NCBI GenBank assembly: GCA_000171835.1
Contig: ABHC01000008.1
Coordinates: 152,103-216,102, forward strand
Source: an alpha proteobacterium BAL199
GTDB lineage: Bacteria > Pseudomonadota > Alphaproteobacteria > Thalassobaculales > Thalassobaculaceae
Reading direction: 5' to 3'
DNA length: 64,000 nucleotides
Shown: in pieces, positions 16,603 to 24,704 of the stretch
Layout: every line of letters begins with the position of its first letter
Numbering within the stretch: the first letter of the stretch is position 1
Position numbers and translations under genes: made by a program
The notes under the pieces: generated by a model
Databases searched by the model: none
What the model was told of the DNA's origin: nothing
The model's input: only the letters and a program-made list of their open reading frames with translations

Positions 16603-17286
16603 TCAGTCCTGGTCGCGAGCCCCCGGCGCAGCGAATACCATGTGACGGCGGCGAACGACCGCCTCTTCGACCGGGCGTTCCACCGGTTGCTCTTGCTCGG
16701 CATCCAGCTCAGGGGACCCGTCGTCGGTGATTGCCGACGCGTCAGCATCGTTCTCATTCGCCAGTGCGGCATCGTCGGCATCCATCGGGCTGTCTTCCGA
16801 CTCCTCGGACTCGCCCAGGAGCTTCGCCTTCTCCAGCGCGTCCTGCAGGTAGGCCGCCGCGCCCCGACCGACTTGGTAGGTGGTCTTGAGGTTCGGTATC
16901 ACCGTGGCAGCGTCGGTGTAGTCGTCATTGTACTCCACCAAGCCATCGAGATTTGCCAGCATCGGGTGCAGTTTCCACATGCGCCGCAACGCCAGATTCC
17001 TCAATCGCGTCGGGATGCCGGAACGCATGAACGCCGACACATCGTCCGCGACGGTCAGGCTGCTAGGATCCGGCAGTTCATAACGAGCCAGCAGTTCTTC
17101 GTCGGAGAGTTCCGCCTCGTCGACCGCATCCTCGGTCTCCGCCACCGTCGGCACGACTCTGGCGGCTTCCGGCGGGAGGGAATCGTCCGGTTCTTCCGGG
17201 AGCTGCTCCTTGGGTGTGAGCTTGCGGCGCGACCAGCGGGCCAGGAACCCGCCGTCGTCTCCACCGTCGCGGGTCGGCCGGCTCAT
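16603..17286 (-). CDS. DUF3306-family protein of formate dehydrogenase clusters
   Basis: 227 aa. It opens with GGFLARWSRRKL, has an acidic Glu/Asp-rich linker, and then the DUF3306 core (MRSGIPTRLRNLALRRMWKLHPMLANLDGLVEYNDDYTDAA). The end is low-complexity and acidic, then basic. It has no signal or membrane segment, so it is cytoplasmic. It overlaps the DUF3305 gene by 4 bp. The pair accompanies periplasmic formate dehydrogenases in many Proteobacteria and is thought to help maturation; the exact role is not established. Confidence 0.85.
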   Translation of the reverse strand: MSRPTRDGGDDGGFLARWSRRKLTPKEQLPEEPDDSLPPEAARVVPTVAETEDAVDEAELSDEELLARYELPDPSSLTVADDVSAFMRSGIPTRLRNLALRRMWKLHPMLANLDGLVEYNDDYTDAATVIPNLKTTYQVGRGAAAYLQDALEKAKLLGESEESEDSPMDADDAALANENDADASAITDDGSPELDAEQEQPVERPVEEAVVRRRHMVFAAPGARDQD

Positions 17287-17822
17287 CGTGGCCTCCTGAC
17301 CGTCGGAGCTCGGAACACGTCGGCGGTCTGGCGAATGCGCGGGTCGCCCTTGCCATCCTCATTCAGGTCGACGTCAACCCGGTCACGCCGACGCTTCACG
17401 AACTCGGTATCGTGGTGGTGGGTGGCGACGAATGTTTCCAGCCACTCGAGCAGCACCGGCGGCAAGATCAGCCGCTCGATGATCTCCTCGGCGCTGTCCA
17501 GACGGTCCTGCACTTCGTAGGGCGACACCGTCACGAAGCTCGGCTCGAAATCCCACTCATCGGTCCCGGGTTCGCCTTCACGCAATCCGACATAGATCGC
17601 CGGTGCCCCGGTCTCCAGATTCGCGACATAGGCTTCCGTATCGGAGCGATAGACATGCATCGGCAGCGTGGCCGCGTGATATTGGATGCGGTCGGGCTCC
17701 TCGGTCAGAAGCCGCCAGCGAACGCCATTGTCAGCCCATGGCAGCACCCCGACGGGCTCCCAGGCCCATTCCTGCCAGCGATGATTGATCCGGCGCTTCT
17801 GGACGATGATGCCGACCATCAT
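17283..17822 (-). CDS. DUF3305-family protein of formate dehydrogenase clusters
   Basis: 179 aa from the ATG at 17822 (or the adjacent ATG at 17819), just after AGGAG; the longer frame upstream runs through the promoter region and is rejected. Core motifs are QEWAWEPVGVLPW, MHVYRSDTEAYVANLETGAPAIYVGLR and FVTVSPYEVQD. It is a first-in-operon gene facing a divergent Fe-S protein. It is usually paired with DUF3306. Cytoplasmic, function unassigned, probably enzyme maturation. Confidence 0.85.
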   Translation of the reverse strand: MMVGIIVQKRRINHRWQEWAWEPVGVLPWADNGVRWRLLTEEPDRIQYHAATLPMHVYRSDTEAYVANLETGAPAIYVGLREGEPGTDEWDFEPSFVTVSPYEVQDRLDSAEEIIERLILPPVLLEWLETFVATHHHDTEFVKRRRDRVDVDLNEDGKGDPRIRQTADVFRAPTVRRPR

Positions 17823-17916
17823 CGTCTCCTGCCTGTCCATCCCTGTCGGTCGTTCCTGCAACAGCCTGCTCCCGTCTTGGACCATGTCCCGCAAGCGCGC
17901 TCCTATGCAACGAGTC

Positions 17917-17934
17917 CGACACACTTTAGTGTCG
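17917..17934. promoter_or_regulatory. Inverted repeat in the divergent fdh promoter region
   Basis: Arms CGACAC (17917-17922) and GTGTCG (17929-17934) with a 6-bp spacer; an overlapping ACACT-TT-AGTGT pairing is also possible. It sits in the 165-bp gap between the DUF3305 gene (minus) and the Fe-S protein gene (plus). Placement fits an operator controlling both transcripts, perhaps for the cluster's own HTH/PBP regulator. Confidence 0.45.
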
Positions 17935-17987
17935 ATCGCAAGGGACCGAAGAACCCAACAGGCGCCCCGGCGAGGAGACCATACGGC

Positions 17988-20018
17988 ATGCAGCGAGGCG
18001 ATCGCACTGTCCTGATCTGCGACTGCGGCGGGACCATGGACATCGACGGTGCCAAGCTGTCGAAAGCGTGCGGGGGCACCGGCGGAACCGTGTTCACAGC
18101 ATTGTGTCGACGCGAAATCAACCGGTTCACCGACGCGCTCGGCAATACCGGTTCGGTCGATGTCGCCTGCACTCAGGAAGCGCCGGTGTTCTCCGAGGTC
18201 GCCGAGGAGCATGACGCCGGCGACCGGGTGTCGTTCTTCAACATCCGAGAAGCCGCCGGCTGGTCCGACGAAGGCGCCTCCGCCCTGCCGAAGATGGCGG
18301 CACTGATCGCGGAAGCCACCGTACCAGTTCCCGCGTCGCGCAGCCTTACCCTGACGTCGGAGGGCACGTGTCTGGTCTACGGTCGCGGCCAGGTGGCGCT
18401 CGACGCGGCAGTCAAATTGTCGGACGGCCTGTCGGTTACCTGCATGCTGATCGACGCCGACGATACGATTCCGCCTGCAGTCGTCGATTTCCCGATCGTC
18501 GCCGGCCGAATCCGACAGGCAACCGGCCGCTTCGGAGCGTTCGCGGTGACAATCGATCGGTTCGCCGAGCGAAACCCGTCAGCCCGTACCGGTCTGGGCT
18601 TCGGGCGCCCGGCCGACGGCGCTGAGTCCGAGTGCGACGTCATCGTCGACCTGACCGGCGACCCGACGCTGTTCCCGGCACCGGAAAAGCGCGACGGCTA
18701 CCTGCGGGCCGATCCGCGCGACCCCGCCGCGGTGATGTCGGTCGTGATGGAAGCATCGACCCTGGTCGGCGAGTTCGAGAAACCGATCTACGTCAACGTC
18801 AACGACAGCCTGTGCGCTCATTCACGCAACCGCAAGACCGGCTGCACCCGCTGCCTCGACCTGTGTCCCGCCAGCGCAATCGCCCCGGCCGGCGATGTGG
18901 TATCGGTCGACCCGGCACTGTGCGGTGGCTGCGGCTTGTGTGCCGGCACCTGTCCGACCAGCGCGATCACATACGCTTACCCAGACGTGCAGTCGGTGCA
19001 TCAGCGGATCATGGCGCTGGCCAGCGCATACCGGGGAGCCGGCGGCAAGGCACCACGTATCTTAATTCATGACGACAAGACAGGATTTCAACTTATTGAA
19101 CTATCAGCGCGATATGGCCGAGGTCTTCCAGCGGATGTGATTCCGCTGTCTATTAACGAGGTCGGCCAAGTCGGCCACGATATCCTGTTGAGCGCCCTTG
19201 CCCAGGGCTTCCAGGAGATCGTCCTGCTGACCGATCCGCGTCGACCCGACGACTACGCCGGCCTGGACGCGCAGATCGGCGTGGTCGAGGCATTGTTGAC
19301 CGGCCTGGGCGATGTCGGGGGACGCGTACGCGTTCTGGACACCCCCGATCCCGACGCGTTGTCGGATGCGCTGTACGGGCACCGACCCGCCCAGACGCTG
19401 CCAGTGGCGACATTCGTGCCGCTGGGTCGCAAGAAGGCCATCACCCGACTGGCAGTCAAAGGCCTTGCCGCCGCCCTCGGGGCGCCGGACGAACCGCTGC
19501 CCCTACCCATTGGCGCGCCGTATGGCCGCGTCGTTGTCGATACCGAGGGCTGCACGCTGTGCCTGGCCTGCGTCAGCGCCTGCCCGGCCAGCGCGCTGCA
19601 GGACAACCCCGACAAGCCGCAGTTGCTGTTCCAGGAAGACGCCTGTGTGCAGTGTGGGCTGTGCGCCGCCACCTGTCCCGAGAAGGTCATCACGCTGGAG
19701 CCGCGCTACGCGCTCGCCGACTCCGCACTCTCGGCGCAGTTGGTGTTCGAGGACGAACCTTACCCCTGCGTGTCGTGCGGCAAGCCGTTCGGCACCAAGC
19801 GCTCGATCGAGGCCATCGTCACCCGCCTGTCCGGCAAGCACTGGATGTTCGCGACCGACGACCGCACCAAACTCATCCGGATGTGCGAGGACTGCCGGGT
19901 CACCACGCAGTTCCACAGCAAGGACAACCCGTTCGCCGGCCCACCCCGCCGGCTGCCGCGCACCACTGCCGACTACGAGCAGGCACGCGCCGAGGGCCGA
20001 GAGTTGGAGGACGACTGA
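17988..20018 (+). CDS. Large multi-cluster 4Fe-4S ferredoxin-like protein of the fdh cluster
   Basis: 676 aa from the ATG at 17988 after GAGGAG; the open frame extends far upstream but through the promoter. Soluble, no signal. Two paired ferredoxin units are visible: residues about 275-325 (CTRCLDLCP, CGGCGLCAGTCP) and about 519-570 (CTLCLACVSACP, CVQCGLCAATCP). Extra cysteines lie at the N-terminus (CDCGG), near 592 (CVSCGKPFG) and 633 (CEDC). The middle looks like a coenzyme-F420/HdrD-like alpha-beta domain (LLTDPRRPDDYAGLDAQ). Probably a cytoplasmic electron carrier, or an Fe-S/sulfur donor for maturing the dehydrogenase. It ends 3 bp from a convergent gene. Confidence 0.8.
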   Translation: MQRGDRTVLICDCGGTMDIDGAKLSKACGGTGGTVFTALCRREINRFTDALGNTGSVDVACTQEAPVFSEVAEEHDAGDRVSFFNIREAAGWSDEGASALPKMAALIAEATVPVPASRSLTLTSEGTCLVYGRGQVALDAAVKLSDGLSVTCMLIDADDTIPPAVVDFPIVAGRIRQATGRFGAFAVTIDRFAERNPSARTGLGFGRPADGAESECDVIVDLTGDPTLFPAPEKRDGYLRADPRDPAAVMSVVMEASTLVGEFEKPIYVNVNDSLCAHSRNRKTGCTRCLDLCPASAIAPAGDVVSVDPALCGGCGLCAGTCPTSAITYAYPDVQSVHQRIMALASAYRGAGGKAPRILIHDDKTGFQLIELSARYGRGLPADVIPLSINEVGQVGHDILLSALAQGFQEIVLLTDPRRPDDYAGLDAQIGVVEALLTGLGDVGGRVRVLDTPDPDALSDALYGHRPAQTLPVATFVPLGRKKAITRLAVKGLAAALGAPDEPLPLPIGAPYGRVVVDTEGCTLCLACVSACPASALQDNPDKPQLLFQEDACVQCGLCAATCPEKVITLEPRYALADSALSAQLVFEDEPYPCVSCGKPFGTKRSIEAIVTRLSGKHWMFATDDRTKLIRMCEDCRVTTQFHSKDNPFAGPPRRLPRTTADYEQARAEGRELEDD

Positions 20019-20021
20019 CGG

Positions 20022-20309
20022 CTATTTCGGAGTTGTCGCCCGGCACAACGCCTCGGCGCGGGACTTGAAGAGAGCCGCCTGGTCGGATTTGAAGATCCCG
20101 TCGGTCACGCCCTTGTCGATGGTCGCGTGGTGTTCGGAAATGCATCGCGCCAGCGGGTCGTCCTTGACCGCCCCCGGCCCCGCCAGCCAAGCGGACAGAT
20201 CGTCGCGATGGATGACGGCCAGCGCACCGACCGCCGCCAGCATCACCGCAACCGCTGCCAACCGGGCAGCGGGCCGATCCAGCGGATGAGATGAATCGTT
20301 CTCATTCAT
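20022..20309 (-). CDS. 95-aa signal-anchored protein, unknown
   Basis: One hydrophobic helix (about residues 14-34) and a periplasm-like domain with two cysteines (ARCISEHHATIDKGVTDGIF, SRAEALCRATTPK) that could form a disulfide. The start lies 4 bp past the stop of the DUF6352-like gene and has no good ribosome-binding site, so translational coupling is likely. It is the last gene of the second fdh-associated operon. Family not recognised; an envelope partner of the dehydrogenase is possible. Confidence 0.65.
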   Translation of the reverse strand: MNENDSSHPLDRPAARLAAVAVMLAAVGALAVIHRDDLSAWLAGPGAVKDDPLARCISEHHATIDKGVTDGIFKSDQAALFKSRAEALCRATTPK

Positions 20310-20313
20310 GAGA

Positions 20314-21318
20314 TTAATTTGATATCTTAAGCGGCAGATTTGAAACGATATTCTGTGGCTTCATTCGGATGACACCATCGGGGTCCATGGCAAGGCCGAG
20401 GTGTATCGACCGTCCCGCCACGTTGTCCAGCACCGCCGCCGTGTCGTCGATCTCCATGCTGAACAGCGCCACGATCTGCCGCAAGCGTCCCTCGTCCAGG
20501 GTTTGACCCTCGTACAGCGCGTTCAGGATCGCGTTCGCGTCCCGGTCCAACCCGATGTGCCAGACCCACCGCTCGTCATCGATCCGGCGCATCGGCGTCA
20601 CCCGACAGGTGATTCCAACCAGATGAGCGACCCAGGCCTCCAGCGCCCGCGCCAGTCCATCGAGGCCCGGTTGCGGATAGGCGATGTCGATGGCGGTGTC
20701 GAAGCCGTCTGAGCGCGCCCAATACTCGTCGCTCGCCTCCTCGCCCAGTACGTCGATGTCGACCATCGCCGGCCGGCCGTCCCCAGCCTGCAGCGCACGG
20801 CCGGACTGAGCGTGCAGGTCGACTACGGCGAGGTCGGCCACCATGACGCGCTCGTCGCCCAGGGTGACCCGCTGCGGGCGAAAGAACAGTTCACCAGCCC
20901 GCACCCGGAACGGGTCGCGCGCGCCGTCAAGGGCCGAACGCAGAATGACGTGGGTCAAATGGTCGACGAACATCGGCGGAAAATCGATTCCGCCCTCGCG
21001 CACCACGTGGAGATAAGCTGCCTCAATCGATGGAAAGCGCGTCAGAAACGCCCGGAAGCGCAGGATGGCGCGGTAGTTGTCAGCCGCGTCGGGATCGGCC
21101 AGCGCCTGCAGTTCGGCCTCCGGGACCGGACGCATCGGATCGTCCAGCAGCGCGGCATGCAGTGCCAGTTCGCGGTCGCAGGACTCATCGACCGGCGCCA
21201 CCTCGGGTCGACGCCAATACGCTGCGACGAAGGCAGGGGTCGGGGTCAGCCGGCCGGACTCATCCCGGTCGAGAAGACGAAAGCCCGAACTGAGCCAAAA
21301 ATCGTGTGCGACCGTCAT
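20314..21318 (-). CDS. Conserved protein of fdh clusters (DUF6352-like)
   Basis: 334 aa from the ATG at 21318, which overlaps the previous stop by 4 bp. It begins MTVAHDFWLSSGFRLLDRD and has RPEVAPVDESCDRE, then a long alpha-beta region and a C-terminal MKPQNIVSNLPLKISN. No signal or transmembrane segment and no recognisable catalytic motif. It resembles a family I know from formate dehydrogenase neighbourhoods (DUF6352); the family number is from memory. Role unknown. Confidence 0.7.
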   Translation of the reverse strand: MTVAHDFWLSSGFRLLDRDESGRLTPTPAFVAAYWRRPEVAPVDESCDRELALHAALLDDPMRPVPEAELQALADPDAADNYRAILRFRAFLTRFPSIEAAYLHVVREGGIDFPPMFVDHLTHVILRSALDGARDPFRVRAGELFFRPQRVTLGDERVMVADLAVVDLHAQSGRALQAGDGRPAMVDIDVLGEEASDEYWARSDGFDTAIDIAYPQPGLDGLARALEAWVAHLVGITCRVTPMRRIDDERWVWHIGLDRDANAILNALYEGQTLDEGRLRQIVALFSMEIDDTAAVLDNVAGRSIHLGLAMDPDGVIRMKPQNIVSNLPLKISN

Positions 21319-21806
21319 CGGAAGGTTCCATCCTCGTCGAACATCGACCAGATCGATTGCGCCGCGCCAGGATCGGCTGCCGCCACCCGGCGGAAGGCCT
21401 CGCGAACACCATCCGGCCCGAGTTCGCGGGTCACGGTCAAGGTCGTCCCGGCCTCGTAGGGCTCGCAGAGTTCGATCGCGAAACCGATCTCCTGCGCCGC
21501 CACCGGGCGGGCGGCCTCGCGGCTCGGTGCACCGTAACGTTCCACGAAGTGGTCGGCCAAGGCATCGACGAGCCGGGCATGAACCGTATCGTCGGCAGTG
21601 GCGACCGCCACGAAAGTGGTGCGCCCGAACCCCGCCAACCCGAGGAACCCATTGGCAAAAGCCTGGCGGCGCTTGCCGATCAACGTTTCGGTCGTGTCGT
21701 TGGCGAATTCGAAGCCACCCGGAACCGCCCACTCGCCGTCTTCGGCGGCGGTTTCGAACACCCGGCCGTCGGAATCGTCGAACCGTACCGCCCGCAGCAG
21801 CTTCAC
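21315..21806 (-). CDS. Conserved small protein of fdh clusters (DUF6505-like)
   Basis: 163-aa cytoplasmic protein (starts MKLLRAVRFDDSDGRVFETAA; later KRRQAFANGFLGLAGFGRTTFVAVA). Overlaps both neighbours by 4 bp (upstream ligase-like gene and downstream DUF6352-like gene), so expression is tightly coupled. Likely the family called DUF6505, from memory. No motif suggests a reaction. Confidence 0.7.
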   Translation of the reverse strand: MKLLRAVRFDDSDGRVFETAAEDGEWAVPGGFEFANDTTETLIGKRRQAFANGFLGLAGFGRTTFVAVATADDTVHARLVDALADHFVERYGAPSREAARPVAAQEIGFAIELCEPYEAGTTLTVTRELGPDGVREAFRRVAAADPGAAQSIWSMFDEDGTFR

Positions 21807-22525
21807 AGCGTCAAGTCCTCGAGGTGGTTCGCCAGGGAATCGGCCCGCGTGCCCACCGCATCCTTGAGCAACGCCCGGCCGTCCTCATCCAGACCGACAA
21901 AGACGGCGTCGCCGACCATCATTCCCGGTTCCGCCCGGGCTCGCCAGGCATCATGGATCGGACGGAATCCGTCTTCCTCCCACCGGCGCAGCCAGGTCAG
22001 GAAATGCCGGGACATCGACTCCAGCAAACGCGACACCGCGATCGGGCCGCTACCTTCTTCATACAGCGTCGTCTCACCAGGACGGTCGCCTGGTTCCGCC
22101 GATCCATCGTCTTCCAGGCGAAGGTCGAGGCCAACGACCAGCCAATCCGGTTCGAGCGCCGCATCGCGGTGCGACGCCGCCAACCGAACCCTCCCGGCGG
22201 CGGCCCCGTTGACCAGGATCGTGGTCGGCCAGCGGTACTCGACCGCTACCTCCGGCGGCGCCAGCGCCCCGATTGAATCGCCAATCGCGACCATCAAGGT
22301 GTGCGCCATCTGCACCGCACGGTCGAGCGGCACCTCCGGCGCCAGCGCAATCGCGAAACGCAGCCGGTCGCCGGGTTCGGCGTAGGCCACAAGCCCCGGA
22401 TCACCACCGTCGACCATCGAACGGGCCGCGGTCACCGTTGGATCGTCACCCTGCCCGACCTCCTGCCCGGACAGCAGCGGCGGAAACACCGGCGGCCATC
22501 CTGCCTCCACCCATTCGTCGGTCAT
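21803..22525 (-). CDS. Biotin/lipoate protein ligase-like protein, probably non-catalytic
   Basis: 240 aa with a BirA/LplA-like fold: PPVFPPLL at the N-terminus (as in biotin ligases), the WP motif at 99-100 followed by ILVNG and GRVRLA, and a C-terminal part (GMMVGDAVFVGLDEDGRALLKD) like the DUF4444/BPL_C region. Two hallmarks look lost: the adenylate loop GRGRRG is replaced by AEPGDRLR, and KWPND reads RWPTT, so the catalytic Lys is Arg. It is therefore unlikely to ligate biotin in the usual way; a binding or maturation role is inferred. It overlaps Mrp by 4 bp. Confidence 0.7.
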   Translation of the reverse strand: MTDEWVEAGWPPVFPPLLSGQEVGQGDDPTVTAARSMVDGGDPGLVAYAEPGDRLRFAIALAPEVPLDRAVQMAHTLMVAIGDSIGALAPPEVAVEYRWPTTILVNGAAAGRVRLAASHRDAALEPDWLVVGLDLRLEDDGSAEPGDRPGETTLYEEGSGPIAVSRLLESMSRHFLTWLRRWEEDGFRPIHDAWRARAEPGMMVGDAVFVGLDEDGRALLKDAVGTRADSLANHLEDLTL

Positions 22526-23607
22526 GCTGCCGCTTCCTCAACCGCCCGGATCACGGCGCGCGCGGCGTCGCGGAACGCCTGCGCATGGATGCTGTTCGGA
22601 CGGGCGATCACGATCGGCGTACCGGAGTCGCCGCTCTCCCGGACCGCGACGTCCAGCGGGATTGCCCCAAGCAGCGGCACGCCGTGGCGCTGCGCCTCCT
22701 TGCCGGCACCGCCATGACCGAAGATGTGGTCGACCCGTCCGCAATCCGGGCACTGGTAGAAGCTCATGTTCTCGATCACGCCGAGGATCGGCACCTGGGC
22801 CCGCTGCAGCATGGCGATCGCCTTGCGGGCGTCGAGCAGTGCCACGTCCTGAGGCGTGCACACCACGACCACGCCATCCACCGAGGTCTGCTGAATCATG
22901 GTGATCGGCACGTCCCCGGTGCCCGGCGGCAGGTCGATCACCAGATAGTCGAGCTTGCCCCAGGCCACCTTGGTCAACATCTGGGTCAGCGCCGACTGCA
23001 CCATCGGGCCGCGCCAGGCAATCGGCGTGTCCTCGGCTGCCAGCAGGCCCATTGAGATCAGCTTGACGTTGTAGTTCTCCAGTGGCGCCACGGTGTCTTG
23101 GGATAGCGGCTTCGGGCGACCGGTCACCCCGAGCATGCGGGGTTGCGACGGGCCGTACACATCGGCATCGAGCAGGCCGACCGACCGGCCCTCCAACGCC
23201 AGCGACACCGCCAGATTGGCCGCGGTGGTGGACTTCCCGACCCCGCCCTTGCCGCTGGCCACCGCAATCACATAGTGGAACTCGGCAAGCGGTTCGGACG
23301 AAACCGCAACCGGTGGCTCCATCATCGGGTTGCTGCTCCGCCGCGCGGCTCCAGCGGCGGAGTGTGCCGTCAGCAGACCGGTGGCGCTGGTCACCCCCGG
23401 CAACGCCTGAACCACCGCTTCCGCCCGCCGGCACAGCGGTTCCAGCGCCGCGCCGCGATGCGCATCGACCAGCAGGGTGAACCCGACATTGCTGCCGCGG
23501 ATCGTCACGCTCTCGACCATGCCGGCACTGACGAGATCGACGCCACGCGACGGATCAACGACGGTCCGCAACGCCGTCAGAACGGCGTCCTCGGTGATCT
23601 CAGCCAT
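22522..23607 (-). CDS. mrp: Mrp/ApbC-family Fe-S cluster carrier ATPase
   Basis: 361 aa from the ATG at 23607. Residues 1-80 form a MIP18/DUF59-like domain, then a P-loop domain with deviant Walker A GKGGVGKST at 119-127, DADVYGPSQP, DLPPGTGD, and a C-terminal C-x-x-C (QCPDCG, near residue 285) that holds a bridging [4Fe-4S] cluster in dimers. A cytoplasmic Fe-S scaffold or carrier; here likely to serve FdhA/FdhB and the large ferredoxin-like protein. It overlaps the 69-aa gene upstream by 8 bp. Confidence 0.92.
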   Translation of the reverse strand: MAEITEDAVLTALRTVVDPSRGVDLVSAGMVESVTIRGSNVGFTLLVDAHRGAALEPLCRRAEAVVQALPGVTSATGLLTAHSAAGAARRSSNPMMEPPVAVSSEPLAEFHYVIAVASGKGGVGKSTTAANLAVSLALEGRSVGLLDADVYGPSQPRMLGVTGRPKPLSQDTVAPLENYNVKLISMGLLAAEDTPIAWRGPMVQSALTQMLTKVAWGKLDYLVIDLPPGTGDVPITMIQQTSVDGVVVVCTPQDVALLDARKAIAMLQRAQVPILGVIENMSFYQCPDCGRVDHIFGHGGAGKEAQRHGVPLLGAIPLDVAVRESGDSGTPIVIARPNSIHAQAFRDAARAVIRAVEEAAA

Positions 23608-23809
23608 GCGGGCTGGGCAGGACGATCTCAGCTTCGACGACATGCTGGAGATCGGTGCCCTCAAGAGTGATGACGGCGCGCGCCTTGCGGGTAGCCGGCG
23701 CACCGCCGGTGTTCGACGCCCGCGCTGCCCGCTCCAACTCCTGATGACCGGTCACACCGACCTGTTTCAGGAACTTGCGCACCGATCCTTCGAATGCGTC
23801 ATCGCTCAT
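23600..23809 (-). CDS. 69-aa conserved protein (DUF6494-like), first gene of the second fdh operon
   Basis: Starts MSDDAFEGSVRKFLKQVGVT after AGGATG; the longer frame upstream (to 23932) would cover the promoter and is rejected. It has an N-terminal helical half (HQELERAARA) and a C-terminal strand-rich half (ARAVITLEGTDLQHVVEAEIVL). No catalytic motif. The DUF number is from memory. It leads the Mrp/ligase-like/DUF6505/DUF6352 operon and probably assists it. Confidence 0.75.
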   Translation of the reverse strand: MSDDAFEGSVRKFLKQVGVTGHQELERAARASNTGGAPATRKARAVITLEGTDLQHVVEAEIVLPSPHG

Positions 23810-23869
23810 CGTGTCATCCTCCCCAATCGTGTTTTGCGCACTGTAGGGGCCGTACCCGGGACCCGCAAT

Positions 23870-23887
23870 CGATGCAACCGTGCATCG
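23870..23887. promoter_or_regulatory. 18-bp inverted repeat between the fdh accessory operon and tupBCA
   Basis: Arms CGATGCA (23870-23876) and TGCATCG (23881-23887) match perfectly around ACCG; a second small palindrome CATCG-T-CGATG (23883-23893) overlaps it. It lies 61 bp upstream of the minus-strand gene and 110 bp upstream of tupB in a 187-bp divergent gap, which makes it a good operator candidate for metal-responsive control. Confidence 0.5.
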
Positions 23888-23996
23888 TCGATGTACGAAA
23901 TTAGGCATTTTCCTGTCTTTAATACCGGTCAATCATCCGATCTGTACAGAGTGCATTCAATGCCTAGAATCCTGCACCACGGAAGGAAACAGGACA

Positions 23997-24704
23997 GTGC
24001 AGGACTTCGGCTCAGCCTTCGGGGAAGCGTTTCGCTTGGTGGTGGTGTTGGATCCGGCCCTGGTCGAGATCGTCGCCCTGTCCCTGCGTGTCAGCCTGAC
24101 GGCAGTCTTGGCCGCTGGACTGGTCGGCTTGCCGATCGGTGCTGCCCTGGCGGTTGTCCGCTTTCCCGGCCGCAGCGTGGCCCTGGTCGGGCTCAACGCG
24201 CTGATGGGGCTGCCGCCGGTCGTGGTTGGTTTGCTGGTGTACCTCGCCCTGTCGCGGGCCGGACCGCTCGGGCCGCTCGGACTGCTGTACACCCCGACTG
24301 CAATGATCATTGCCCAGATGATCCTGGTGATTCCGATCATCGCCGCGGTCAGCCGACAGACCATCGAGGACATGAAAGACGAGTACGACGAGCAGCTGCG
24401 TGCGCTCGGCGTCGGTCCGTTCGGGATGGTCGCTACGCTGCTTTGGGATGCCCGATTCAGCTTGCTGACCGCCATGCTCGCCGGGTTCGGTCGGGCTGTT
24501 GCCGAGGTCGGGGCGGTCATCATCGTCGGCGGAAACATCAACCACGTGACCCGGGTAATGACGACGGCCATCGCCCTGGAAACCTCCAAAGGCGACCTGG
24601 CGCTGGCGCTTGGCCTGGGCCTGATCCTCCTGGTTCTGGCGATCACCGTGAACGCTGCGGTCATGGCCCTGCGCCGGACGGCAGGACATGCGTCCTTCGC
24701 TTGA
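23997..24704 (+). CDS. tupB: Tungstate ABC transporter permease TupB
   Basis: 235-aa inner-membrane permease from a GTG at 23997 after GGAAGG; no closer ATG fits. About five hydrophobic spans; the EAA-type loop reads YDEQLRALGVGPFGMVATLLWDARF. The motif PPVVVGLLVYLALSRAGPLGPLG and GRAVAEVGAVIIVGGNI are typical of TupB. It overlaps the ATPase gene by 17 bp. Tungstate is assigned chiefly from the downstream TupA-type binding protein. Confidence 0.9.
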   Translation: MQDFGSAFGEAFRLVVVLDPALVEIVALSLRVSLTAVLAAGLVGLPIGAALAVVRFPGRSVALVGLNALMGLPPVVVGLLVYLALSRAGPLGPLGLLYTPTAMIIAQMILVIPIIAAVSRQTIEDMKDEYDEQLRALGVGPFGMVATLLWDARFSLLTAMLAGFGRAVAEVGAVIIVGGNINHVTRVMTTAIALETSKGDLALALGLGLILLVLAITVNAAVMALRRTAGHASFA

